DNA of 59,131 nucleotides, taken from NCBI RefSeq assembly GCF_009725165.1, contig NZ_WNZW01000019.1:1-59131 (forward strand), written 5' to 3'. Under the pieces are notes generated by a model. That model had not been told where the DNA came from. It saw only the letters and a list, made by a program, of their open reading frames with translations, and searched no databases. This DNA is from Paenibacillus woosongensis (GTDB lineage: Bacteria; Bacillota; Bacilli; Paenibacillales; Paenibacillaceae). Position numbers and translations under genes: made by a program. Of this stretch, positions 50,247 through 59,131 are shown piece by piece. Each line of letters begins with the position of its first letter. The stretch's first letter is position 1.

Positions 50247-50596
50247 AACTTCCATGTCCTCCATTCATTATGTTCAGTAGTTGCGCGCCCGCATAGCAAG
50301 ATAGCAAGCATACAGGAGCGCCCATATGCCTTATATAGTGTCATAATCCGCCCATATTGGCAAACATCGCTTGAATTATAAGATTTTATCCCTCTTTTAT
50401 GAATATTTCCCCCTTCCCAATTTACGGGTCAGATTCCATGATTAAGGTGTTAACATTTTATGAACATCCATAAGGAAAGGACTGAGAATTTAAAAGGGAT
50501 TTCGTCAAATTGGCAGCTGAAGGGAGGCTGATACGAAACACCGCAGCAATTCTAGTAAACGCTTTCAATAAAGTCGATAACCTAATAGGGGTGAAA
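50247..50596. other. Intergenic region before the chitinase gene
   Basis: About 350 bases without a gene separate the divergent PhnA-type and chitinase genes. I see no strong promoter, inverted repeat or cre site. The nearest promoter-like pair is TTGGCA near 50360 with an AT-rich stretch after it, which is weak. Confidence 0.4.
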
Positions 50597-53500
50597 ATGG
50601 TGAACTCTATGATACCCAGGAAACGCGCAAAATGGATGGTATGGTTTCTGATCTTTGCACTAGCTTTTACACCGCTGCTTAGCTCAATGACTGCCTACGC
50701 CGCAGATGGCTCAACTCCTCAGTCTACAGCCTCCTCCGCAAATGCCCCTGCGACAGTGACCAGTTCCACTTACGCACCTCAAGACCCGCTAGCACCGCAA
50801 AATTTAAGGGTAATTCCATCTTCAATTACTTCTACAGAAGCTGCCATAGAATGGGATTATGATCCCAATGATCCGAATCACAAAGCCGATATCGATGTCT
50901 GGCACGCCGATACCGACGAGTATTTCACCTGGGGAAGCGGCGACAGCCGTACGATTGACAACTTAAAACCAAATACGACTTACAGGCTGTATGCAACCTG
51001 GTATGAAAGACCGGCCCCCGGCGCGGCACTGCGGCATAAAAGCAATGTCGTGGAATTTACGACTCTCGACGGTCCCGGAAAACCTGAGAAGACTGCCGGC
51101 CCGGCGAATCTGCGGCTGGTTGAGGTAACTCATAACCAGGCAACCTTTGAATGGGATTATCTCCCGAATGACCCAAATGATATTGATGTCTGGAATGCCG
51201 ATACCGACGGGTACATCACTTGGGGAAATCTAACTACGCATGCGGTCTCAGGGCTGGAACCGGAAACGACTTATCGGATCTACATCACCTGGTATGACCA
51301 CAGGCCTTCTAAAGCATTCAAGAGCAATATCCTCGAATTCACAACTACGGCCGATAACACCGTGTATGAGGAGGCACCTTTAGCGCCTCCAAGCTATCTG
51401 AAGGTGACCGATGTCTCCGCAGATACGGTAACGCTGAACTGGGGTTCGAGCCCGCGAGCGGCCGGCTACAACATCTATGTAAACGGTACTTTGGAAGACA
51501 CAACCTCAGGCCGGAACAACACTACAATAACCTACGGCCCGCTTAAAACCGGTGAAACCTATACTTTCGCTGTGACAGCGATAAATGATGACGAGCCTCC
51601 TTCAGAAAATAGCAATCTGGTATCCATCAAATGGGGCGAGCTTGCGCAGCCAAAAGGCTTGCAACTCGTAACGTCAACAAGGTCTTCAGCAGCCTTAGGC
51701 TGGGCGCCTGTACCTGGAGCTACCAGCTATGACATCTATCAAAATGGAACCAAGATCGGCTCCAGCAGCGAGAACCGTTACTTAGCCGAGGGGATTAAAG
51801 AAGGCAATGCCTATCACTATACGATCGTTGCCTCCAACCGCTTATGGTCCTCTTCTAAGAGTGAGGAAATCAAAGTAGTACCGGGCAGCAACTATAATAA
51901 TACTACTTATTACTCCTCCTGGTCTGCTAGTCCGACGGGGCGCAATTTCCACCCGAAGGATATTGATGTATCGCAAATCACACATATTAACTACGCCTTT
52001 GCTGATCTTTGCTGGAAGAAGTTCGGCAGCGCTGCAAGAGCCTGTGAAGACCCTACTATTCCCGCACAAAATCGCTACGTCTATAATGGCGAAATGATCA
52101 TTGGAGATCCGGAATTCGATTTCGTGAATTTCAAAGCTTTGGCGGAGATCAGAGACCAGAACCCTCATTTGAAGCTGATGATTTCCGTCGGGGGCTGGTC
52201 CTGGTCCAACCATTTCTCCAATATGGCAAGTACAGAGGAAACCCGTCGCTCCTTTGCAGACTCTGTGGTTAATTTCCTCCGTGAATACAAGCTGGACGGA
52301 TTAGACGTGGACTGGGAATATCCTGTCGAGGGCGGTGAAGACGACAACTCCAAAAGCCCGGAGGACCCGATAAACTTCACGCTGCTCATGAAGACCGTCC
52401 GGGAGGCGCTGGATGCAGCCGGCTCCGAGGACAACAAATACTATATACTAACGATCGCCTCCGGTCAGGGCGACAATTTCGTTAGAAATGCCGACCTCGC
52501 CAACTCAGTTAAGTATCTCGATACGATCAACATTATGAGTTACGATTACAGCGGAAGCTGGGAGACGCTTGCGCACCATAATTCGCCGCTGTTCTATGAC
52601 AAGGAGCATCCGCTCGCATCGAGCACAGCCCCGAGAAACAATGTGCTTGGCGGCCTGCTCGGCCATTTGAACGGTGGGGTGCCTAAGCATAAATTAGCTG
52701 TGGGTGTGCCTTATTACGGCAAAGCATGGGCGGATTGCCCTGCTAATGGCCAATATGAGACCTGCGGAAGCATTCTGCCGGGAACATGGGAAGCAGGCAT
52801 ACTGGATTTTACAGACGTTGAAGAGAACTTCTTGAACAAAGACGGCTATGTCCGTTATTGGAATGAAGCTGCCAAGGTACCTTACCTTTACAGCGAGGAC
52901 ACCAAAGGCTTCGTAACCTATAACGACGCAGCAACCATGATGTATACGGCTTCGATCGTCAAATCTCTGGATATCGCAGGCGTGATGAGCTGGGATGTCA
53001 GCGGCGATCGCAACCGGACACTGACGACACAGTTAGTGCATGAACTGCCAATTGACGGCAGCGTAAATTCTTCCGCTCTAGCAGCTCCTGGCCAGCTTGC
53101 ATTGGCTTCCAAATCGGCGAATTCGCTGCAGGTCCAATGGGGAGCGGTTACAGGAGCGACCGAGTATGAAGTCTATGTGAATAACGCGATGGTCGGAACA
53201 ACAACTGCCAGCCAATACGCCATCAATTCTCTTAGTCCAAATACTACTTACCAAATCCACGTGCTGGCGATTGCAAAGTCAAGTGAACAGATTGAGAAGG
53301 TATCTGCGGCTTCTAACGTGCTGACTGCGCAAACTTCAATCGGTGCTGGATCAGGTGGATCTGGCGGTTCCGGAGGATCGGGCGGCTCTGGTTCGGGTTC
53401 GACTCCACCAGCCCCGCAGAAGCCCAAGCCGGAAGGACAGCTCGACGCCAAAGTCGTCCTTGATGGGGATAGGGCCGTGGTAACCTTGTCGGCCGACACA

Positions 53501-54601
53501 GCAGTTGAAGCAATTCACAACTCCAACTCCTTGAATTTCCAAGTCGCTGCTGGAGATCAAGCGAAGCAAGCGGAGCTCGACATTCCAGCAGAAGTGATTG
53601 CCGCCCTGGCCGCCAAAGGACCGCAGAGCAGCCTGTCGCTGCTTCTGGACGGAAGGGAGCATCGGATTCCTGCAGCTCTGATTGCCGGAGAAGGAAATGC
53701 GAGCATTTCCATCGCAGCTCCGGCTCCAGCTGAAACAGCCGCCCTGAAGGAGCTGCTGCAGGGCAAGAAGGTGCTGACAGAGCCGACCGTACTCCGGATC
53801 GAAAAACAGAACGCGGATAATACGACAAAAGGGCTCAAGCATTTCGGCAAGTCGATGGTAAGCGAATTTATTACAATGGATGCAGGCAGCATCGACGTCA
53901 AAAGCCTCATCGGTATCATCTATATTCCAGACAGCAATGAAATCCGTTCTGTGCCTACCGTTGTTAAAGTCAATTCCGATGGTACAATCACTGTGGAAAT
54001 CAAGAAAACGGGCAACGGTATTTATGCACTGGCCCAATCCAGCCCCCCTAACCTTCTTGATGTCTCGCATTGGGCCGCAAAGGATGTGGCTGAGGCTATA
54101 GCCAAGTTGATCACAGCAAGCGAGAATGCCCAGCATTTTGGGGGCAAGCAAGAAACGACCCGCGCCGAAATCATATCGATGATTGTAAGAGGCCTGGGGA
54201 TTATTCCTGAAACGAGCGAACCGGTGTTTGCCGATGTAGATCCGCAATCGAAGTATGCGAATGATATTGCCGCCGCTTATGCTGCAGGGCTGATCAAGGG
54301 CAGAACAGGCGCTGCCTTCGATCCAAATGGGCTGGTTACCCGTCAGGAGCTGGCGGTCATGCTGGCCAATGCGATGAGCTACGCAGGCAAAGAGAATGCT
54401 GCAGGAGCGGCAGCATTGAACAGATTTAAAGATCAGCAGGCCATTGCTTCCTTTGCCCGGGAGGCTATGGCTTCCATGGTAGAGCACAACATTATTTATG
54501 GAATGTCAGCTGACGAACTGGCTCCTGGGGCGTATGTGACCCGTGAGCAGAACGTAGCTACCGTCATGAGAATGCTGCGCGCACTGCAATTATCGAATTA
54601 A
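50597..54601 (+). CDS. S-layer-anchored GH18 chitinase with fibronectin type III domains
   Basis: This secreted enzyme of 1334 residues hydrolyses chitin at the cell surface. The start at 50597 has GGGGTG just upstream (a GTG three bases on is equally possible) and begins a signal peptide ending at AYAA. Four fibronectin type III units (about 50-450) come first; two contain the repeat DIDVW-ADTD-Y-TWG. The GH18 barrel (about 455-835) has SVGGW and DGLDVDWEYP with the catalytic Glu at about 573. A fifth type III unit, a Gly/Ser linker, an unassigned domain of about 200 residues and three SLH units (TRAE, TRQE, TREQ) follow. It is convergent with a cytoplasmic GH20 gene that could finish its products. 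Confidence 0.93.
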   Translation: MVNSMIPRKRAKWMVWFLIFALAFTPLLSSMTAYAADGSTPQSTASSANAPATVTSSTYAPQDPLAPQNLRVIPSSITSTEAAIEWDYDPNDPNHKADIDVWHADTDEYFTWGSGDSRTIDNLKPNTTYRLYATWYERPAPGAALRHKSNVVEFTTLDGPGKPEKTAGPANLRLVEVTHNQATFEWDYLPNDPNDIDVWNADTDGYITWGNLTTHAVSGLEPETTYRIYITWYDHRPSKAFKSNILEFTTTADNTVYEEAPLAPPSYLKVTDVSADTVTLNWGSSPRAAGYNIYVNGTLEDTTSGRNNTTITYGPLKTGETYTFAVTAINDDEPPSENSNLVSIKWGELAQPKGLQLVTSTRSSAALGWAPVPGATSYDIYQNGTKIGSSSENRYLAEGIKEGNAYHYTIVASNRLWSSSKSEEIKVVPGSNYNNTTYYSSWSASPTGRNFHPKDIDVSQITHINYAFADLCWKKFGSAARACEDPTIPAQNRYVYNGEMIIGDPEFDFVNFKALAEIRDQNPHLKLMISVGGWSWSNHFSNMASTEETRRSFADSVVNFLREYKLDGLDVDWEYPVEGGEDDNSKSPEDPINFTLLMKTVREALDAAGSEDNKYYILTIASGQGDNFVRNADLANSVKYLDTINIMSYDYSGSWETLAHHNSPLFYDKEHPLASSTAPRNNVLGGLLGHLNGGVPKHKLAVGVPYYGKAWADCPANGQYETCGSILPGTWEAGILDFTDVEENFLNKDGYVRYWNEAAKVPYLYSEDTKGFVTYNDAATMMYTASIVKSLDIAGVMSWDVSGDRNRTLTTQLVHELPIDGSVNSSALAAPGQLALASKSANSLQVQWGAVTGATEYEVYVNNAMVGTTTASQYAINSLSPNTTYQIHVLAIAKSSEQIEKVSAASNVLTAQTSIGAGSGGSGGSGGSGGSGSGSTPPAPQKPKPEGQLDAKVVLDGDRAVVTLSADTAVEAIHNSNSLNFQVAAGDQAKQAELDIPAEVIAALAAKGPQSSLSLLLDGREHRIPAALIAGEGNASISIAAPAPAETAALKELLQGKKVLTEPTVLRIEKQNADNTTKGLKHFGKSMVSEFITMDAGSIDVKSLIGIIYIPDSNEIRSVPTVVKVNSDGTITVEIKKTGNGIYALAQSSPPNLLDVSHWAAKDVAEAIAKLITASENAQHFGGKQETTRAEIISMIVRGLGIIPETSEPVFADVDPQSKYANDIAAAYAAGLIKGRTGAAFDPNGLVTRQELAVMLANAMSYAGKENAAGAAALNRFKDQQAIASFAREAMASMVEHNIIYGMSADELAPGAYVTREQNVATVMRMLRALQLSN

Positions 54602-54631
54602 TTGTTCTACGCCAATGATCTGCACAACCCA

Positions 54632-54674
54632 AAAAGCAGCAAGCCCCCTCTATTTAGGGAGGCTTGCTGCTTTA
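54632..54674. terminator. Bidirectional terminator between chitinase and GH20 genes
   Basis: AAAGCAGCAAGCC pairs with GGCTTGCTGCTTT with an inner CCTC/GAGG-type extension. A-rich and T-rich flanks serve both convergent genes. Confidence 0.85.
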
Positions 54675-54714
54675 CTTCTTCGCGGCACAACAGCCGACCG
54701 TTGGGCCTATAAAA

Positions 54715-56625
54715 TTAAAATGGATTGATGACATGGAAAAAGACGTTTGGCGAGGCCATGCGGTAATAATAACTGCACCAGCCCGCTCCCTTCTGATTGA
54801 AGCGGTTGACCGAGCTGTATACCAGCCGATCCTGCTCCAGCTCTTCAATGGCCGGTATTCGGCCGTCTACGTAGTCAAGCAGCCTTACCGCAGCCGTATC
54901 CAGCCGACTCAAGACTCCGCCATAACGGATATCGATAACCTCCCAGCCGAACGGCTTGAACATCCGCAGCCATTGAGAGCGATGCGCGGCTCTCAGCTCC
55001 TTGACCGCGGCCGCAATGGACGGCAGCACCCCCTCCGCAATACGCCGCAGCTCGGCTTGATCGCCGGAGTCATAGGCCCGCTTCAGTTCAAGGCCAATTT
55101 CGCTTTTTTGCTTCAACACCGCGCACAGCTTCTCCGGCACGTCGAACAAATAATCCAGCTCGGCATCCTTTACGCGCACTCGGCGAATTTCCTGCTCAAG
55201 CTGCGCATAATGGTCCGCCATGGCCAGCCCCTCAATCTGCTTATCAAACAGCCCCAGCAGCACATCCTGATACAGCAGGAATTTGGATGGGTTGCTCTGC
55301 TTGCTGTTATTTGGCTCCGAGCCTGGCGTCTCATCTAGATCCTTGAACTTCAGGAATGCCTCAGCCTCGATGCCTGTACAGAACTTTACCCGTTCCGCCA
55401 CCTGGCTCCAGGCCAGTTCTCCTTCCGTATAGGCATGCTCCGCGTAAAACTGCAACCCGAGCAGTGCCGCATACGGATTCCCCTCCATGCCGTCGTCGCC
55501 CCACATCGTGGCGTAGACTTCACGAATGCCCTCTTGCTTACATACCTGAAGCGCCGAATCCGTAGCGTTCAGGGACAGCCCATAGTTCACGCCAAAGGTG
55601 TTGAACACCCAAATCCCCCCGGCAAATGCCAGATTGCAGCCCAGCGGCCGATGCTTCGCAATCAGCTTTACATAATCCTCTTTGTCGATGTGCGCATAAT
55701 CCCAGTACACCATATCCACATCCTTTGGAATTCTGCGCGCCATTTCCTCAGGGATCTGTGTCTCGGTATCATAATGCTCCGCCCCGTCCTTCGAGGCAAA
55801 TTTCAAGAACATATCGCTCCACATCATCGGCTTCAGTCCCCGGCGGCGCACCATCTCGAGCACCTTCTCCAAATGGCCGGTCATGATTTCAAATCTATCT
55901 ACATATCCGTTCTGATCCAGATATTTGCCCCGGCCAAGCTCCTCCGCTTCATCCATGCCAATATGGATCTTCCGGCTGCGGAACGGGGCGCTGACCGCTT
56001 CGATCATCCGGTCGACCAATTCCTCGGTTCTCTCATCTCCGACCAGGAGCGCTCCCTTCGTGTCTTTATAGAAGGACACCGGCTCCCATTTTAGAAACTC
56101 CTCCAGGTGCGCAAGGGTCTGGATGCTTGGGAATGCCTCAATTCCAAATTGATCCGCGTAATCATCGATTTCCCGGAGCTCATCCTGCGTATAACGTCCC
56201 CGCATATAACCGAAGTAAGGCTCGCCGCTAATTTCATAGGTATCCTCGAGATACAGCATCACCGTGTTTAGGCCCATCAACGCCATTTTTCGCAGCAAAA
56301 ACCTGAAGCTGTCCAACGTCAGGACACCATTGCGGGACAAGTCGAACATCGGGCCGATCGTGTCAAACTGCTCCGTTTCCCGAATTGTAAAAGGCCTGCC
56401 GTTTCGGCCATACTGCACAAGCAGACCCAACCCCCGAAAGAATTGGTGTTTTCTGGCGAAGCGGATGTACGCCCCGCCTTCGTTCAATCCGATTTCAAGA
56501 TCGCCGGCAGAGGATTCTACCTGAACGGGAAGACCGGCCTCATCTTCCGTAAAGGCAATTTCCTGCGACAAGGCCTGAATTCCAGGCCGCAGAGACGTCA
56601 CATTTCCTTCAAAGCGCAGCTTCAT
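54715..56625 (-). CDS. GH20 beta-N-acetylhexosaminidase-type enzyme
   Basis: This 636-residue protein has no signal peptide. An N-terminal GH20b-like domain (about 1-85) precedes the catalytic barrel, with FDLSRNGVLTLDSF, MGLNTVMLYLEDTYE and the catalytic Asp225-Glu226 pair in IHIGMDEAEELG. The C-terminal 200 residues are helical. The plan fits the GH20C-like cytoplasmic exo-hexosaminidases that release terminal GlcNAc or GalNAc from imported sugars. AGGAGGGGG stands before the ATG. It is convergent with the chitinase. A palindrome TAAAGCGCTTTA lies about 46 bases upstream. Confidence 0.88.
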   Translation of the reverse strand: MKLRFEGNVTSLRPGIQALSQEIAFTEDEAGLPVQVESSAGDLEIGLNEGGAYIRFARKHQFFRGLGLLVQYGRNGRPFTIRETEQFDTIGPMFDLSRNGVLTLDSFRFLLRKMALMGLNTVMLYLEDTYEISGEPYFGYMRGRYTQDELREIDDYADQFGIEAFPSIQTLAHLEEFLKWEPVSFYKDTKGALLVGDERTEELVDRMIEAVSAPFRSRKIHIGMDEAEELGRGKYLDQNGYVDRFEIMTGHLEKVLEMVRRRGLKPMMWSDMFLKFASKDGAEHYDTETQIPEEMARRIPKDVDMVYWDYAHIDKEDYVKLIAKHRPLGCNLAFAGGIWVFNTFGVNYGLSLNATDSALQVCKQEGIREVYATMWGDDGMEGNPYAALLGLQFYAEHAYTEGELAWSQVAERVKFCTGIEAEAFLKFKDLDETPGSEPNNSKQSNPSKFLLYQDVLLGLFDKQIEGLAMADHYAQLEQEIRRVRVKDAELDYLFDVPEKLCAVLKQKSEIGLELKRAYDSGDQAELRRIAEGVLPSIAAAVKELRAAHRSQWLRMFKPFGWEVIDIRYGGVLSRLDTAAVRLLDYVDGRIPAIEELEQDRLVYSSVNRFNQKGAGWCSYYYRMASPNVFFHVINPF

Positions 56626-56670
56626 TTTCCCCCTCCTAATATACAGGCTTTTTCCACGCTATCCAGAATA

Positions 56671-56682
56671 TAAAGCGCTTTA
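56671..56682. promoter_or_regulatory. Palindrome upstream of the GH20 gene
   Basis: TAAAGCGCTTTA is a perfect 12-base palindrome with the AAAGCGCTTT core of cre sites, but it fails the outer TG and CA positions, so it is a weak CcpA site or a site for another sugar regulator. Confidence 0.4.
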
Positions 56683-56794
56683 CTACCTACTATACTAGAA
56701 AAAATATAGCCTAAAGGGGGAAATTCCTCTGATCATTTTCATAGATTAACTACTAAATAAAATAAGATAAACGTAGTAGGCCATTGGCATTATA

Positions 56795-56822
56795 TTGACA
56801 TTATTCCACATAATTATACAAT
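56795..56822 (+). promoter_or_regulatory. Sigma-A-type promoter for the coiled-coil operon
   Basis: TTGACA (56795-56800) and TACAAT (56817-56822) are 16 bases apart, about 120 bases before the coiled-coil gene. Confidence 0.6.
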
Positions 56823-56942
56823 GTCATTAGATAGATTTATTTTTGATACGTCGTATTTCATACATAACTACTACTTTAGTAATGTTTTTCACATTTTTTA
56901 GGTCAGAACTGTCTAAACTATTTTATTTTAGGAGACGAAGCT

Positions 56943-57677
56943 ATGGCTAGGGATACTAAAAATAAGTCAATGGGTTGGTTGAAAGGCGTTCTTTCTAATT
57001 CAAATGAACCTGTTCCAACTGCCAAAGAAGGGGTAGAAGAACCTCTAGAGCTAGTCGAAGATACGGTTAGCCACAAGGAAGTACCCAGTCCATCGGAAAG
57101 CTCTAGCAAGAAATACATGCTTTCTAAAGAGAATCTTGATAAAGTATCTCTGGATTTAGTCGTTTCTCTTGAGAACATGCTGAATGAGCGGCAGTTGATT
57201 CTGTACAAAAACGAAGATTACGAGCAGCAGCTGCAGACGGCAAATGAAGCGATCAGCCGTTTAAAGTATGATCTGGTCAAGAAGGAACAGATTATTCAAG
57301 ATAAAAGCAAGGAAATCCGCACGCTGGAAACTAGCCTGACCAACAAGCAAATGGCTTATGATCAGCTTCTCGAAGACTATAAAGAGTATCAAAGTACGGC
57401 AAACCACGACTTCGAGAAGGTATCCAGCCAGCTGGAGAAAGAAATCAACAAGTATAACCTGCTCAAAGAAGAGTCGGCGAATATCCAGTATCAAAATATG
57501 CTAACGATGAGAGAACTGGAAGAGAGAATCCGAGAGTTGGAAGCTGAGAATACGAAGTTCGAGGCACAATACGCAAAAATTTTGGCGGAAAAAGCCGAGT
57601 TAATGCAGACGATCAACGATTTTACAGAGCGGATGTCGTTCTCCTTCTCATCAAAATCCACTTCAACTTCCGAATAA
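56943..57677 (+). CDS. Coiled-coil protein of unknown function
   Basis: This 244-residue protein has no signal peptide, membrane segment or recognised domain. The first 60 residues are disordered-looking, beginning MARDTKNKSMGWLKG. From about residue 70 to 235 it is almost continuously helical with heptads rich in Leu, Glu and Lys (QLQTANEAISRLKYDLVKK, ELEERIRELEAENTKFEAQ). The C-terminus is a Ser/Thr tail. AGGAGA precedes the ATG. It is 43 bases before a membrane deacetylase gene on the same strand and very probably in one operon with it, which suggests a cytoplasmic scaffold for that enzyme. Confidence 0.7.
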   Translation: MARDTKNKSMGWLKGVLSNSNEPVPTAKEGVEEPLELVEDTVSHKEVPSPSESSSKKYMLSKENLDKVSLDLVVSLENMLNERQLILYKNEDYEQQLQTANEAISRLKYDLVKKEQIIQDKSKEIRTLETSLTNKQMAYDQLLEDYKEYQSTANHDFEKVSSQLEKEINKYNLLKEESANIQYQNMLTMRELEERIRELEAENTKFEAQYAKILAEKAELMQTINDFTERMSFSFSSKSTSTSE

Positions 57678-57720
57678 TGACTACCTGCTCTCTAGTTACT
57701 GCTAGAGAAAGGAGATATCT

Positions 57721-58986
57721 ATGTCCGTGCAAGTCTATCAGGTGAAGCTGCTAGAGCTTCATTCCGTCCATAAAGAGCTAGATCAATCCTATTTGCGAGT
57801 CAAGTTGACCTCTGATCAGGAATTAGAGCTGCTGTGGCATATCGACGAGGAAACAGCGGCAAGCCTGCTGGCCATCCTGGAACCGGAAGGGGTCTACAAA
57901 TATAGATTATCCTTCCATAGCTCTTGGAATTCCGCCAAAAACCAATACGAAAGCTTCCTGACCAAAACCTACCGCGATCAAAGCGAGAGAGTCTATTTCT
58001 CCTGCTCGGAAGCCTATGTAAGCGGATTAAATGCGATCAAGAACAATGAGCCCGCCAGCGAAATCCAAACCCGGTCAGCTAAATCCGAGGTGCCGCCTCC
58101 GCAGGAGTCCCCAGCGGCGAAGGTAGTCCGTCAGCCTAAGCTCCAGCGCAGGTTAACCTGGTCGGCAGTTGCGTTGTTGAGCCTGGTTTTCACGGTTCTG
58201 CTGGGATCTTCTGTGCCAACCTTTATCTATAAGGCAGCCAGCGGTGAAATGGCAAGCGTAAGTATCGGCGAGAGCGAAATCAACAGAAATTTCGCCGGAT
58301 ACGTGGCAGGCCACAGAGCTGTCACCGTTAGCTCACAGTTCAAAACCAGCCCTACCGGCGAACCGAGACAATCTCTGCAGGAGTCCGTTCAGCCAGCTTT
58401 ACCGACCGTAGCCCTAGAGGAAACCGTTACCTTCAACCTTCCTAAAGGCAAAGTGGCGCTGACCTTTGACGACGGCCCATCGAAGTATACTAAGGCGATA
58501 ACGGATATCCTGACAGAACATGAAGTTGGGGGCAGCTTCTTTTTTGTCGGGAAAAACGTTAAAAAGTACCCTGAATCGGTGCAATACGCAAAATCAAGCG
58601 GGTACACAGTCGGCAGCCACAGCATGAATCATTTGGAATTGCCCAAGCTGTCTAGCGATAAACAAAAGTATGAAATCACGCATCCTAATGAGCTGATTCA
58701 GAAAATCACCAACGAGCCTGTCGTGCTGTTCCGGCCTCCTTACGGAGCCTACAATGATTCGATCACCGACATTGTACGTGGAATCGATAACAAGATGGTG
58801 CTGTGGAACGTGGACACCAAGGATTGGGAAAGCCGGGATGCCGAGAAAATTTACAATTCCGTGGCAAAGACCAAAGTTAACGGATCGATTATTCTTCTCC
58901 ATGAATCCCAGGCCACGGTTGACGCCTTGCCGCGAATCATTCAGTTCCTGAAGGAACAGAACCTGGAGCTTGTCAATTTGCAATAA
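57721..58986 (+). CDS. Membrane-anchored polysaccharide deacetylase with cytoplasmic N-terminal domain
   Basis: This 421-residue protein has an unusual plan. Residues 1-105 form a soluble alpha/beta domain I do not recognise (VYQVKLLELHSVHKE to EAYVSGLNAI). A polar linker follows, then one membrane segment (about 147-167), a stalk of about 65 residues, and a CE4 deacetylase domain (about 240-421). CE4 motifs present are TFDDGPSKYT, the HSMNH metal site, RPPYGAYND, DTKDWE and LLHES. The catalytic part should face outside and act on peptidoglycan or a wall polymer, with the N-terminal domain inside the cell. AAAGGAGATATCT precedes the ATG. The upstream coiled-coil gene is its likely partner. 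Confidence 0.85.
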   Translation: MSVQVYQVKLLELHSVHKELDQSYLRVKLTSDQELELLWHIDEETAASLLAILEPEGVYKYRLSFHSSWNSAKNQYESFLTKTYRDQSERVYFSCSEAYVSGLNAIKNNEPASEIQTRSAKSEVPPPQESPAAKVVRQPKLQRRLTWSAVALLSLVFTVLLGSSVPTFIYKAASGEMASVSIGESEINRNFAGYVAGHRAVTVSSQFKTSPTGEPRQSLQESVQPALPTVALEETVTFNLPKGKVALTFDDGPSKYTKAITDILTEHEVGGSFFFVGKNVKKYPESVQYAKSSGYTVGSHSMNHLELPKLSSDKQKYEITHPNELIQKITNEPVVLFRPPYGAYNDSITDIVRGIDNKMVLWNVDTKDWESRDAEKIYNSVAKTKVNGSIILLHESQATVDALPRIIQFLKEQNLELVNLQ

Positions 58987-59004
58987 CCATGAAGACCACC
59001 CTTT

Positions 59005-59131
59005 TGAAGTGACCCCGAAAAGTTAGACAGTTATTAATTTATTAAGCGAAACTCTGGGAATTAGTTCGGTACTGGATCGGGCTCATTCCCTTTAGTTTTG
59101 CCTTGATACGCTTGTGATTGTAGTACTCGAT
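59005..59131 (-). mobile_element. End of an IS3-family insertion sequence (truncated by the window)
   Basis: The terminal 25 bases from 59005 begin TGAAGTGACCCCGAAAAG, resembling the inverted repeat of IS3-family elements of the IS150 group. Reading inward on the minus strand, 59131-59042 encodes the last 29 residues of the OrfB transposase: IEYYNHKRIKAKLKGMSPIQ, then YRTNSQSFA and TAA. It lies just after the deacetylase gene. The rest of the element is outside the window. Confidence 0.8.

Noticed and set aside
59042..59131. Transposase as a complete gene
   Set aside because: Only the last 29 codons lie in the window. It is recorded as the end of an IS3-family element.

Overview
The window looks like a chromosomal segment of a Paenibacillus-type Gram-positive bacterium. 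The evidence is AGGAGG-type ribosome sites with frequent TTG and GTG starts, several very large secreted enzymes with S-layer homology (SLH) repeats, YesM/YesN two-component pairs beside LplABC-type sugar transporters, CcpA-type cre boxes, a BceRSAB module, a yybP-ykoY manganese riboswitch and an AimR-like receptor/peptide pair of the kind described in Paenibacillus. No rRNA, tRNA or CRISPR array was seen.

Region 1 (about 0.2-10 kb, minus strand) is a xylan-oligosaccharide uptake locus. Transcription order is YesN-type regulator, YesM-type kinase, second YesN-type regulator, lipoprotein sugar-binding protein, two permeases, and an intracellular GH10 xylanase. Region 2 (10.2-20.2 kb) holds a polysaccharide deacetylase, a methyltransferase, an SRPBCC protein, a 1736-residue SLH-anchored PL9-like pectate lyase, a wrecked Rhs toxin gene followed by an intact putative immunity gene, and a secreted NlpC/P60 hydrolase. 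Region 3 (20.5-33.6 kb, plus strand) is a mannan/galactomannan locus with a layout like region 1: YesM/YesN, SLH-anchored GH26 mannanase, GH36 alpha-galactosidase, LplB/LplC/LplA-type transporter, and an intracellular GH26 mannanase. Two of its transcription units share an ungapped 64-bp upstream box (81 percent identical) followed by a perfect cre consensus that contains the start codon.

Region 4 (33.6-39.4 kb) starts with a gene-poor repeat stretch, then bceRS-bceAB with a perfect inverted-repeat operator before bceA. Region 5 (39.4-44.4 kb) holds a Ycf46-like AAA ATPase, a membrane-anchored helix-hairpin-helix protein with a 42-bp tandem repeat, and an AimR-like receptor overlapping a 46-residue pre-propeptide gene that is easily missed. 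Region 6 (44.4-50.3 kb) holds an antitoxin-like fragment, a quinone reductase/MarR divergent pair with TGATAA operators, csaA, a TerC-family gene under a manganese riboswitch, a luciferase-like oxidoreductase, a pentapeptide-repeat protein and a PhnA-type protein. Region 7 (50.5-59.1 kb) holds an SLH-anchored GH18 chitinase convergent with a cytoplasmic GH20 hexosaminidase, then a coiled-coil protein paired with a membrane polysaccharide deacetylase that has an unusual cytoplasmic N-terminal domain, and finally the end of an IS3-family element.

The common theme is plant and chitin polymer degradation: long chains are cut by enzymes held in the S-layer, oligomers are imported by LplABC-type transporters, and the products are finished inside the cell, under local YesMN control and probable CcpA repression. 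The least ordinary items are the receptor/peptide pair, the duplicated mannan box with start-codon cre sites, the coiled-coil/deacetylase pair and the broken Rhs locus with its retained immunity gene.
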